From: Dichetophora obliterata
Lineage: Eukaryota > Arthropoda > Insecta > Diptera > Sciomyzidae
Direction: 5' to 3'
Assembly: GCA_963920525.1 (NCBI GenBank)
Contig: OY986439.1
Location: 215,811,000-215,874,999 of the forward strand
Length of the DNA stretch: 64,000 bases
Position 1 is the stretch's first letter; every line of letters starts with the position of its first letter. Of this stretch, positions 12,231-21,430 are shown piece by piece. The notes under the pieces were generated by a model. It was not told where the DNA came from and did not search any database. It saw only the letters and a list, made by a program, of their open reading frames with translations. Made by a program: the position numbers and the translations under genes.

Positions 12231-12568
12231 TACACGGTTAAAAATCTTGGACTAAATTTGAAACTTTTTTGGATTACATATAGGAAAACACCAAAGGAAT
12301 ATTTCTTTTTAATCCAAAGAAAAGTTTAAAGTTTTCAGCTTAAAATAAAAAATTACTCTGACTATATGAGGATTTGAACACACGTTCTCTGATGTGCTAG
12401 TTTAACACCTTATCCACTCATCCAACTTAGTTGCTAACAAGGTTTCGTTTATTTCAGACCTAGCTAAATTAAACTAAAGTAGGGATTAGAAACTAGTACT
12501 TTTTGGATTAAAAATTGCTTTAAACCAAAGTTTGGATTAAAAAGTAGTCGAAAGTTTTTAACCGTGTA
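12231..12568. mobile_element. 338 bp TIR element (MITE) with tRNA-like core
   Basis: The ends are inverted repeats: TACACGGTTAAAAA at the left and its exact reverse complement at the right. The inversion continues loosely inward through TTGGACTAA and TTTTGGATT-type motifs. No clear target-site duplication is seen. On the minus strand the core (about 12366-12427) has a box-A-like TGGATGAGTGG and a box-B-like TGTTCAAATCC at tRNA spacing. Confidence 0.7.
12366..12427 (-). repeat. tRNA-like sequence inside the TIR element
   Basis: Read on the minus strand, box-A-like TGGATGAGTGG is followed by a potential anticodon stem (GTGTT and AGCAC around a short loop) and a box-B-like TGTTCAAATCC. Acceptor-stem pairing is not evident, so this is a tRNA-derived Pol III promoter remnant, not a tRNA gene. 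Confidence 0.5.
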
Positions 12569-13984
12569 CCCGTCATAAGTTTTGCAAATATGGTGTGCAA
12601 AATATTACAAAAAAATTTGGTCGTTTCATGTTTAGATATTCTAGATAACCCAAAAAGTTCCAATAAAAGGCAAAAATTTTCAGAGAATTTTTTTATTATA
12701 GCCTGATTTTCTTTATTTTAATATCGGATAATGTAATTATTTTGAGCCATAGCTAAGAGCAGTCTCAACCGGAACAGCATTATTAACGCAACAAAAACAC
12801 ACAAATAAATCCAAAAACGAGCCAACTACGGCTTAAACGTCAACATCTGACAGTTGGGCTTAGAAAATTACCAACTCAATCGAAGGCAAAAAAAAAATCA
12901 ACTCCTGCGGCAACTTTGTCTCTCCACAGGATCTGACATGGAGTGAGTGAGTCAGTTATATGCACAGCTGCCTCAGTGAGTGAAGGCGATAGAACCACAA
13001 CTGATGAGTTTAAAGGCTGATTACAAAACAGCACCAATGAAGACGATAACGACGAGGACTACGACAGATGAAGACAAATTTATTAGGCTCACGCAGTATA
13101 GAGCCTCGACTCGCTTCAGTCTAGTTTAAAAGAAGCTGCACGCATGCAACCACAACAATGGACTCACGCAGCGTCCTGTTGCCGTGCTCGTTATTGTTGC
13201 TGTTAATGAACGGCCCTACGTAATGGGCATGAAAATCAAGATGAGCTGAAGAGAAATCTTAAAGATTCCAGCAAGGCATAAGCGGAAAATAGTACAGAAA
13301 AAACAACGGAAATTGAGCAAAAGCCGCACAATAGCGGGTGTAACGCAATAAAATACAAAACAAAAGCGGGATACGTTGACACCGACAACACAGCACAGCT
13401 TCTGCAACGAGATGCCTTTGTTGGCTAGATTGTCACTAAATCTGCGCCGTAAAAGAACAGCTCGTTTCTTTTTTATTACCTTGACAGCAACAAAAGAAAA
13501 ACGCCTGCTACTCGTAGTTTGTTGGCCGCTTTTGTGTCGGCTGCTTGAGCTGACGTTGAGCCGGCTAATCTTGTTTTGACACTAATCAGTGCAGCATTAG
13601 CTGCGTCTAAGCTACCGCCAAAATAAGGACATTTCATGGTTTTGTTCGCTCTTAAGTGCCTTAAAACTTTCTTATTTGGGTCAAAATTTGGGGACATGAT
13701 TTGAGCCTCTCACAGAAAGAGTCTTTTGTCAAACGCGTTTAAAATATAGTTTTTTTTTTTTCATTTCCAACAATATTCATTATTTTGCTGAGTTATCCTA
13801 TGGTGTGGTGTTTTGGTGCGTGTTGCCAGCTGTTGCGGAATTTTTATTTGTTATAAATTTTTTACTGATACAACGACGCACAGTGCGTTGTTCCCATACA
13901 AAAATTAGACAATAATAGAAAGAGTGCTCCTATTTTAATGCATTTTTCATTAGTTTAAGCCAATTAAACAAAAAATTCAAAAAC
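12569..13984. other. spacer with a GC-richer, repeat-free block
   Basis: From about 12760 to 13600 the base composition becomes markedly less AT-rich (for example around 12950-13160 and 13370-13580) and no transposon is recognisable. Short frames at 13216-13697 on both strands overlap one another and have no domains. In a bi intron such blocks are candidates for regulatory DNA; this is inference only. Confidence 0.4.
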
Positions 13985-14425
13985 AATCTAAATCGGTTAG
14001 ATCCTAGGGGTTCCTCCCTGGTACCTATATTTATTTTTTACTTTATTTTGTATGGGAGGTTGGCCGATTTTAACGAAAATTCCTCAGAATTTTATGCAAA
14101 TAAATGCAAATCCTCTAATTTTTTACTTGATATTGTAAAGGATGTACATACAAAGGTTGATCGATCCTAAAAAAAATTCCTCAGACTGGTATTTAAATAA
14201 AGTATTAGATGTGTACAGAAAATTATCGAAATCGTTTAGACCCATATAAATTTATTCTTGATTTTGTATGGGAGGCACATGCAAAGGTTGTCCGATCCTT
14301 ACAAAAATTTATCAGAATTGTATTCAAATAAAAGAATAGATGTGTACTGAAAATGGTCGAAATCGTTTAGACCCTAGGGGTACCTCCTTTGGACCCATAT
14401 TAATTTTCTCTTGATTTGTATGGAA
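13985..14425. repeat. imperfect tandem repeat, unit about 130 bp
   Basis: Recurring blocks are AATCGTTTAGACCC (with variants at 13991, 14230 and 14362), TGTATGGGAGG (14051 and 14267, eroded at 14418), GGTTG followed by CCGATCC-like words (14060, 14155 and 14287), and AGATGTGTACTGAAAAT-like words (14207 and 14339). About three diverged units are present. They do not encode protein and I do not recognise the family. Confidence 0.75.
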
Positions 14426-14964
14426 AATTTTCATTTTAAGCATTTAAAAAAAATATATATAAATATATATATTTGTAGGACGAAGTAGGAAAAATTATTC
14501 GCAGTGTCTGGTTAGATATAATCTATAGTAGATTAAGAAAATGGCACTTTATTTTACAGGATTTCTTTTTTCTTTTCATCGATTCCTTTTTCATTTGATA
14601 ATTATGTTTTTAGCTGTTGTTATGCCAATTGTTATTTGTAATTTTTGTCTAGAATATTCTGAATTCGCGCACTTAATAGAGTCTTTCTTGAATGTAGATC
14701 TTACAATAAATTAAATAATATCATATATTACATTCACAAATATATATTTCTTAATAAAATATATTTGCTCAAATATTTATTATAATAAAAAATTTTGACA
14801 ATTCTGGCTATGAGAAAGAGAGCGCAGTCCGAAATGCAAATACCTTCTCTAGTTCTGCCTTGATTTTTTCTTAAAAATATCTCTACTTTGAAATGTCACA
14901 GCGTAGCAAAAACTTAGTATTTTCTCTGAATATCTATGCAATTACCTGTCGATTGATACCAATA
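14426..14964. other. AT-rich spacer
   Basis: No gene or repeat seen. It ends where the (TAAA)n-like 3' tail of the minus-strand retrotransposon begins. Confidence 0.5.
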
Positions 14965-14985
14965 ATTTATTTATTTACTTGATTG

Positions 14986-15741
14986 CTAAACCTTAACAGG
15001 TTTTATAGCAAATTTAAAATTATAAAATAAGATACTTAATACAATTCAAAAATATAAAGTATGATTTTGAATGAAATAATGTATTATTAACAAACTAAAA
15101 AGTTTTAGTAAATTGCTTAAAGTATATAATTTTATTAAAGTATAAAAAATAATAGAAAAAAAGTTAAGTCAAAATCGATAAAATCAGACAGCATAGCAGG
15201 GTTGCGTTTTCAAGACAAACAAGGTCAAGTTAGCAACAATTTTTGTATACGGCGGAGTCGTGTGACAAACAAGGTCTCATACCCAATAAAACACCACTCC
15301 AATAGGTATATATATAATATATATCGTTCTGTCTCCCTGAAGCCGGTGAAATCCTGGCTTGACAGGGTGGTTACTCGACAAACTAGGTCAACTTCACCAA
15401 ACCAATTTTCATAAAATAAAGAAAACCAGTTGCGAACGCAGGCACCAAGACAAACTAGGTCTTATCGGCCACTCATATTAATATATTACAAATCGATCTA
15501 TCGTAGTGTTTCAAGAGGTAAAAAGACACCAAGACACCACGGTACCGTCAACAAATGTTGTCACAACCATCTTGAAGATATGAGGCAATTGAAGATCCCA
15601 GGTTTAGGTCCATTCAGATTATTTAGATATATTATACACCAAAATTTTCCATTTTACGCTTAGGTCCATTTAGATTGTTATATTAATGTGTTTACAAATC
15701 ACCAGATGCATCAGATATATGTTTGAAAGAACTTTACATAA
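14986..15741 (-). other. LINE 3' untranslated region with four GACAAACWAGGTC repeats
   Basis: Between the ORF2 stop and the tail. The 13-mer GACAAACAAGGTC or GACAAACTAGGTC (plus strand) occurs at 15214-15226, 15264-15276, 15377-15389 and 15449-15461. A second pair, AGGTCCATTCAGATT and AGGTCCATTTAGATT, lies at about 15606 and 15663. The short plus-strand frames at 15202-15663 merely cross these repeats. Confidence 0.75.
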
Positions 15742-17970
15742 TCAACGACGGTACTGCAGGTAATCTATAATTTTATGTTTGATTGAGTCCATGGATTCAC
15801 TTAAGGATATAACATCAGATACAAAATTAAAATCACCGCAAGCGCTTCTAAGAGGTTCATTTTGCAAATAATTAGTTCTACAAAAGTGCATGTGGAGTAA
15901 CTCAAAAGATCTTCTAGGACGAAGAGGAATATTAAAATATATTTTACTCAATAAATATGGACTGTTTACATAGCCATGTAAAAGTTTTATAATCCAACAA
16001 GCATTTATCATAATTCTCCGATTTTTTAACGACGGAAGATTTAAGAGTTGTAACCGATATTCATAAGGTGGTAAGTGAAAATCAGTATTACAATAAAGAT
16101 AGCTTAAGCAAAACAAAAGAAATTGTTTCTGCACTGATTCAATGTCGTCTATGTAACAACCGTATCTTGGGCACCAAACAACTGAAGCGTATTCTAAGAT
16201 AGGCCGCACTAGGGAAGTGAATAAGGTTTTCGTTATGAAAGGATCATTAAACTCTTTTGCCCAACGTTTAATAAATCCTAAAGTACTATTTGCTCTATTT
16301 ATTATTTTATTTACATGAATTTTAAAGCGTAGTTTAGGATCCATTGTAACTCCAAGATCATTGAAGCTATCTAAGGACTCCAATGGATAACCACAAATTT
16401 TGAAGGTACATTTAATTGGTGGTTTGCGCGAGAAAGACATATGCTTGCATTTCTTCATGTTGAGGTTCATACGGTTCGTTTTGCACCAGTTATGAAGATG
16501 ATCTATGTCGGCTTGCAAAAATACAGCGTCATTATCATTTTTAAAAGAAAGGAAGAGTTTGACGTCGTCAGCAAACATTAAGATGCTGGAATGCATTATG
16601 ACAGATGGCAAATCGTTTATAAAAAGTAGAAACAGAAGAGGCCCAAGATGACTTCCTTGAGGTACTCCTGAAGTAACAGGAAACTCGTGTGATTTCTTGA
16701 GCTTAAAAAGAACAGATTGTGTTCTATTGCTTAAGTAAGATTCAATCCACTTTACCAACGGTATAGGAAATCCAACAAGATGTAATTTTAAGATCAGTAG
16801 TTTGTGATTTACAACGTCAAAAGCTTTGCTAAAATCCGTGTAAATGACATCAGTCTGCATGCCTTTTCCAAAGTTTTCTATAGTTTTTGATGTAAATTCG
16901 AGAAGGTTAGTAACAGTGGATTTTCCAGAAAGGAATCCATGTTGGAAAGGAGACATTAAAGATTTAACGCTATGCGATAGTCGTGATGTAACAATTGCCT
17001 CTAAAAGTTTAGGCAAAGCGCTCAATTTTGCGATGCCACGGTAGTTATCAATTAAAGACCTATTTCCGGATTTATGCAGCGGAATGATAAATGAATGCTT
17101 CCAGGCTGCAGGAAAATAGCAGGATTTTAATGATGAAGTAAATAGTAAAGAGATTGGAGTTACTAATTCTTCACAGCAGTATTTTAATACACACGAAGGT
17201 ATGTTATCAGGACCACTTTTATATGATGTTTTAATATTTTTTAAAAATGATAAGACTGTGTTTGTGTCAATTATTGGGAAATATATATCCCCAGATTGAA
17301 TATTGAAAGGATAACTTAAATAATCATAGGACGATGATGAATAAGTCGACTTGAAAAAGTCAGCAAAAAGATTGCAAATACTATTATCATTATCAGACTC
17401 AACCGAATTATACTTCATAAAAGAAGGATAGGAATCAATCTTGCGTTTTGTGTTAACAAAGTTCCAGAAGGATTTAGCATCAGATTTGATGTTTAATTTT
17501 ACTTTTGTTAAGTAGGTATTATAGGATTGTTTGCATAACTGTTGATAACTGTATTTAATCGAGGTATAGCATCCAAAATCACATATGTTATGTGTTTTTT
17601 GATATTTTTTATAGTATTTAGATTTCAAATTCCTCATTTTTCTTAATTCATTTGTATACCATACCGGACCCGATGTCAAGGAGGCTTTCCTTTGCGGAAC
17701 AGCTTTAAGAAAACAATCATTGAGCGTTCTATTAAACGCATATACCGCATCATCAAGACTCTGAGAAGATAAACTATTTGTATTAATATTTAGAATAGAA
17801 TTCCAGTTTATATTAGACAAGTTATTCTTCAAAATCACGTAGTTTGTTTTTTTAAAGTTAAACTCAATAGGTGGTTGAGAATCAGAATACTGCGCAGATG
17901 GTTTTGGAAAATTTAAAATAATTTCTAATGTTGGATGATGAGAATCTTCGGGTGTAACAGCTATCATCAA
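15742..17970 (-). CDS. LINE ORF2 reverse transcriptase (742 codons, open)
   Basis: An uninterrupted frame on the minus strand. It contains NYRGIAKLSALPKLLEAIVT, motif A YTDFSKAFDVVNH, SGVPQGSHLGPLLFLLFIND, motif C MFADDVKLF, the thumb word DLGVTMDPKLRF, and the C-terminal string RPILEYASVVWCPRYG typical of CR1/jockey-type elements. All three catalytic aspartates are present. The RNA-directed polymerase would copy element RNA at a nicked chromosomal site. Its apparent start is artificial: the true protein begins in the endonuclease frame upstream, and the two are separated by a two-base frame error at about 17978-17985. The domain set is complete except for that join. Confidence 0.9.
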   Translation of the reverse strand: MMIAVTPEDSHHPTLEIILNFPKPSAQYSDSQPPIEFNFKKTNYVILKNNLSNINWNSILNINTNSLSSQSLDDAVYAFNRTLNDCFLKAVPQRKASLTSGPVWYTNELRKMRNLKSKYYKKYQKTHNICDFGCYTSIKYSYQQLCKQSYNTYLTKVKLNIKSDAKSFWNFVNTKRKIDSYPSFMKYNSVESDNDNSICNLFADFFKSTYSSSSYDYLSYPFNIQSGDIYFPIIDTNTVLSFLKNIKTSYKSGPDNIPSCVLKYCCEELVTPISLLFTSSLKSCYFPAAWKHSFIIPLHKSGNRSLIDNYRGIAKLSALPKLLEAIVTSRLSHSVKSLMSPFQHGFLSGKSTVTNLLEFTSKTIENFGKGMQTDVIYTDFSKAFDVVNHKLLILKLHLVGFPIPLVKWIESYLSNRTQSVLFKLKKSHEFPVTSGVPQGSHLGPLLFLLFINDLPSVIMHSSILMFADDVKLFLSFKNDNDAVFLQADIDHLHNWCKTNRMNLNMKKCKHMSFSRKPPIKCTFKICGYPLESLDSFNDLGVTMDPKLRFKIHVNKIINRANSTLGFIKRWAKEFNDPFITKTLFTSLVRPILEYASVVWCPRYGCYIDDIESVQKQFLLFCLSYLYCNTDFHLPPYEYRLQLLNLPSLKNRRIMINACWIIKLLHGYVNSPYLLSKIYFNIPLRPRRSFELLHMHFCRTNYLQNEPLRSACGDFNFVSDVISLSESMDSIKHKIIDYLQYRR

Positions 17971-18000
17971 AAAACAGGGTGTCAGCTGTCATCAAAAAAC
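17951..18000. repeat. 27 bp tandem duplication causing the ORF2 frameshift
   Basis: GGTGTAACAGCTATCATC at 17951 and GGTGTCAGCTGTCATC at 17978 both run into CAAAAAAC. The spacing is 27 bp, which keeps the frame, but the second copy is two bases shorter (AA missing), which breaks it. Confidence 0.85.
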
Positions 18001-18620
18001 ACCAGATCAAGCAAACGATTATTTTTGTTAAAAATGCAGTTAAGTTGGAATAGCCCTTGGATTGAGAGCTCGTTTAAAAAGTAATTATCGGATGAACTTT
18101 CAGACGAAGGTAAAAATATTTCAGGAATTTCAGAACAGCAGTTCCAAGAAACGTTTGGCAGGTTAAAATCTCCAGTTATTAAAATATGATCATTTGATTG
18201 CAGTTTTGAGCAAACTTTACTAATAGAAGCCAAATGTTTGCTATAAACTTCTAAGGTAGAAAGGGGAGGAGTATATGAGCATGTAATAAAAAGGCTCAAG
18301 GAACCAAACTTAACATGAACACAACAGAATTCAATGTCCAAGGATTCTGGAATTAATAACTCTTCAGAGAAATGTGTCGCTTTGACTGCAATCAACACAC
18401 CCCCACCTTTAGAGCAAATACCAGGAATGGAGTTTCTATCTTTGCGGTATATGTTAAATTTGTTGCACAGAATTTCAGTATTTAGAGTGTTAGGTTTCAG
18501 CCAAGTCTCACTAAAAGCTATTATATTAAAGTGAAGGTTGTGACTCAAAATTAATAAATTATTTAGTTTTGTGTTAATGCCACGAACGTTTTGGTAAAGG
18601 ATAAGGAACTGAAAGCAACA
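17976..18620 (-). pseudogene. LINE ORF2 endonuclease part (EEP fold), frameshifted from RT
   Basis: Minus-strand frame from about 18620 starts LILYQNVRGINTKLNN. It contains FSETWL (catalytic Glu region), SKGGGVLIAVKA, ITCSYTPP and LITGDFNLPNVSW (catalytic Asp/Asn), and ends LDLVFFDDS then stop. The closing His motif (EDSHHP) lies in the next frame, at the start of the RT frame. The family nicks target DNA to prime reverse transcription. The split is caused by a 27 bp tandem duplication whose second copy has lost two bases. The annotated boundaries rest on the Tyr-Gln-Asn start motif; no ATG is seen there. Confidence 0.87.
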
Positions 18621-18622
18621 AT

Positions 18623-19033
18623 CTAGTTTTTTTGATTCTTGTTAAAAACCGAAAAAGTAGCCAAGGAAGTTGTAGGCCGAGGTCTAGAAATAAATTCATG
18701 CACCATCGTATTGTCAGGCCAAAACTTTTGATCCAATACCTTGTGAAAAAGATCACCAGGCAAAGATATTTTAAAAGAGGACGTAATTCGCTCGTATGAA
18801 AAATTGAATTTGTAAACAGAGATATTTTTATTTACAACATTCAGCTTAGAGTTTATATAGAATAACACGTCTTCACCGGATGTATCAGCTGCAAAACGAG
18901 AAACAAATATAGATTTTGCAGGCTCAATAATCACAAGTTCTTTATGAACAGGGGCTTTGATACTGCTGTTCGATACTTGTGTCGGTATCGGTCCTGTAGA
19001 AACCGGAGTAATCTGAGAAGGTGCAGGGACCAC
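18623..19033 (-). pseudogene. LINE ORF1 C-terminal fragment
   Basis: 136 codons open to a TAG at 18623. Recognisable words are KSIFVSRFAADTSGEDVLFY, FKISLPGDLFHKVLD and WPDNTMVHEF, the nucleic-acid-binding C-terminal domain of ORF1 proteins in insect CR1/jockey-like LINEs. The N-terminal part, usually a zinc finger, is missing: an in-frame stop lies just upstream near 19050, so the copy is 5'-truncated or frameshifted there. ORF1 proteins coat element RNA. It overlaps no host gene. Confidence 0.75.
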
Positions 19034-19040
19034 ATTTGAG

Positions 19041-20839
19041 GAAATACAAGTTTACAAGGGACAATAATGCTAGGTTTCGAGTCATAAATTTTTTTGATTT
19101 TTGTGAATGTAACAACGCAGTGTGCGACGCGTCGCACCTTGATTAGCTTAATTTTTTAGCTAACCTTTTGTGTTGGCATGTTTTTGTTATTCATAAAACA
19201 AAACCAGAAAGAATGTATCACTAAAAGTGGCCCAAATCTCATTTACATAATGTTTTTAGCGCTTTGGCCAACACCAGCAACAGCAACAACAGCAGCAGCA
19301 ATAGCAGCTAGTTTTCGGCGCGCAGGATATTTTATTATAAATATTATCCTAGTTAAAATGTAATAAAAACCTGAACATGCCTCATTAATTTTAAAGGCGT
19401 TGATTATGCGACGCTCCGGTGAGGTCGGCCGTTTGTGTGGGTTGTGGCTGGGTTGTTGTTGGCTCTGTGTTGGGTGAGTCGCTTGGTTTGTTATTTGTTG
19501 CTTGGTTGGCTGGTTGCTTGTTGGTTGGGCTGTTCGGGTCACTTTGCTTTACTCAACGCTTTGTTGTTAAATTTAGCAAAATAGTCGCAGCAACTCTTCC
19601 GTAAAAAGCTACGTTTCGTGTTTCTGTGGCATGTAATTTGGTGGCAACTATGTCGCCAAGGTGCGACAAAATCATTATTTTTTCGGTAATATTTTTTTTT
19701 GTTGTCGCTGCCACTGCCGTCATATAAATTTAAATGCGCTGCTTTCTTTTGAGTTATGACGATAAAAAAAAAAACGAGCGCCAACTTTGTATTGCAGCAC
19801 ATTAAAGTAGCACGTTTTTTCAACTCATGCTGCTACTTGCCATACATTTTGTGAGCATCGTGAAATACATTGAAATACAAAAATTCCAAAACGAATTATA
19901 TATATATTTGCGTAAAATATGTTGAAGAATTTAATTCCGTATCATTTGTTGCAGCGAAAATATGCACCGTGGGCAAAATGCAATCAGCTTTAGTGAAAAA
20001 AATTAAGGCTAAAAATTTGGAAAAATTGTTGTTATCAATTTATTATTTCAGTGATTTAAAAAAAACTATATTTTTACTTCTAAGGAGCAGGAGGATAAAA
20101 CTTAGAATGCAGAATAGCAGGTATCTAGCAAATGTTTTTCAAATGACGACAGTGAAATTTGCAAATGAAACAATAATAAGATGATTACTGTTTTTCTAAG
20201 ATGATAATCTTGGAATGCATTCTTGTAAAGTTTTTGTCCAAAGTTTATTGAGACGAAGGCATAAGCGAAAGTAGGCATGGATTTAAAAAAGTATCAAGCA
20301 AAATTTTAATCATTGTCCTGGTTTCGGTGCTGGCTTAGAAAAGCTAGGTCACTAAATGATTTTGTTAATTTAAGTCATAATTAGCGACCCCAAATTGCGG
20401 GGGATCTCCCGTTTTGCAAATGGTTTTAAATCAGAATTGATGAACAGATTCAATTATGACGGGAATTAAAAAATTCATCCGGATAACACCACTTTTTTCA
20501 AAAAATGTTTTTGATGCAGTAAAAAAATCCTGTGCAAGTCGATGTAATAAAAAGGCAGTTTTGGAGAGTTCGTTTTGATTTCAAATCAGAGCAATAATAA
20601 GACAACTCCTGTAGTTGTGAACTGGGATATAAGAAAAAGCAAGATATATATTTTTGTGAATTAATACATCAAAACTCCGTTGAGAGACGTCGTTCTGCGA
20701 GTGGAAATAAGGTAAGAAAATGTCAATATTCATGGTGTTCATAAGAGTACGATTGAAAGCGTATGAGGCTTTTTGCTTGATAATATAACAGCGGCTTCTG
20801 ACATGAGAAGTTGCCACTTGAACACTGTAAACAAGATTT
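19041..20839. other. spacer; less AT-rich, repeat-free part at 19200-19830
   Basis: Open frames at 19178-19823 on both strands overlap and are driven by CAGCAA, TTGGTTG and similar simple-sequence patches. No domains are seen. From 19860 the sequence is AT-rich. Nothing else is recognised. Confidence 0.45.
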
Positions 20840-21345
20840 CAGTAGATATTATCCAGAACAAAGACACATTAAAAGTTTCCCAAAACGATATCCACACTAT
20901 AGCCAAAGTAAAGAATCAAGGTACCCAGCTTCACAGTTAAATGTTAAATAAATGAATGATCTCTATTTACAAATGTATAAGCACGAAGTTTTTGCTTTGC
21001 TAAATGAACAAAATGGTAACACAAAGCCAAAGCCAAAAATAACATACAATTTCAACTGAGAATACTTTTCGAAAATTTCAAGCTCTCGTTATTTGGATCA
21101 AAGAGACGTGTGACACTTGTGACACTTATGAAAAAAAACACATTACAGAGTCAGAGAAAGAACGAAGTTCACTAAAAGTAGAAAAAAAATCTACCCGAAA
21201 AGAAATCTAAAGCATTTAACGATGATTTGCGCAAAAAAAGTGCTTTGTGCTTGGGACTACATTTGTTTGTAATTTGGCGAAATTTGTCTTAAAGAGCGGT
21301 TGAAATCAGAGCAGAACAAAATAAAAACTTTAAATGTCAACCGAT
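20840..21345 (+). pseudogene. eroded insect transposon protein (CxxC block; family uncertain)
   Basis: Plus frame near 20842 reads SRYYPEQRHIKSFPKRYPHY, then SRYPASQLNVK, a stop, and LYLQMYKHEVFALLNEQNG. After a frameshift come TCDTCDTYEKKHITESEKER and KEI. The order RYPASQL, then a short linker, then CDTCDxYE followed by a charged helix is one I associate with a widespread but poorly characterised insect transposable-element protein, probably a DDE-type transposase. I cannot name the family with confidence. There are several stops and at least two frameshifts. A SINE A 3' fragment follows directly. Confidence 0.6.
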
Positions 21346-21370
21346 CAAATATGAACAAAATAATTTTGTA

Positions 21371-21430
21371 GAAGAAGTTCGTTCAAAGTCCTTTCAAGGG
21401 TTTAAATGGCCATTCTATTTATTTTTTTAA
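21371..21430 (+). repeat. SINE family A, 3'-end fragment
   Basis: TCAAAGTCCTTTCAAGGG followed by a TGGCCA-T-rich end matches the last 50 bases of the copies at 9231 and 45075. Confidence 0.7.

Larger units (their letters stand above)
14965..19040 (-). mobile_element. non-LTR retrotransposon (family 2), nearly complete ORF2, truncated ORF1
   Basis: On the minus strand from high to low coordinates: an ORF1 C-terminal domain (19033-18623); ORF2 with an apurinic-type endonuclease (about 18615-17980) and a reverse transcriptase (17970-15742); a long 3' untranslated region (15741 to about 14985); and a short TAAA-like tail near 14968-14985. The layout is that of a CR1/jockey-like two-ORF LINE. It is truncated in ORF1 and has one frameshift between endonuclease and RT, which makes it the youngest-looking coding element here. 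ORF2 begins immediately after the ORF1 stop (TAG at 18623-18625), and I see no ATG between, so ORF2 translation may rely on reinitiation. Confidence 0.88.
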
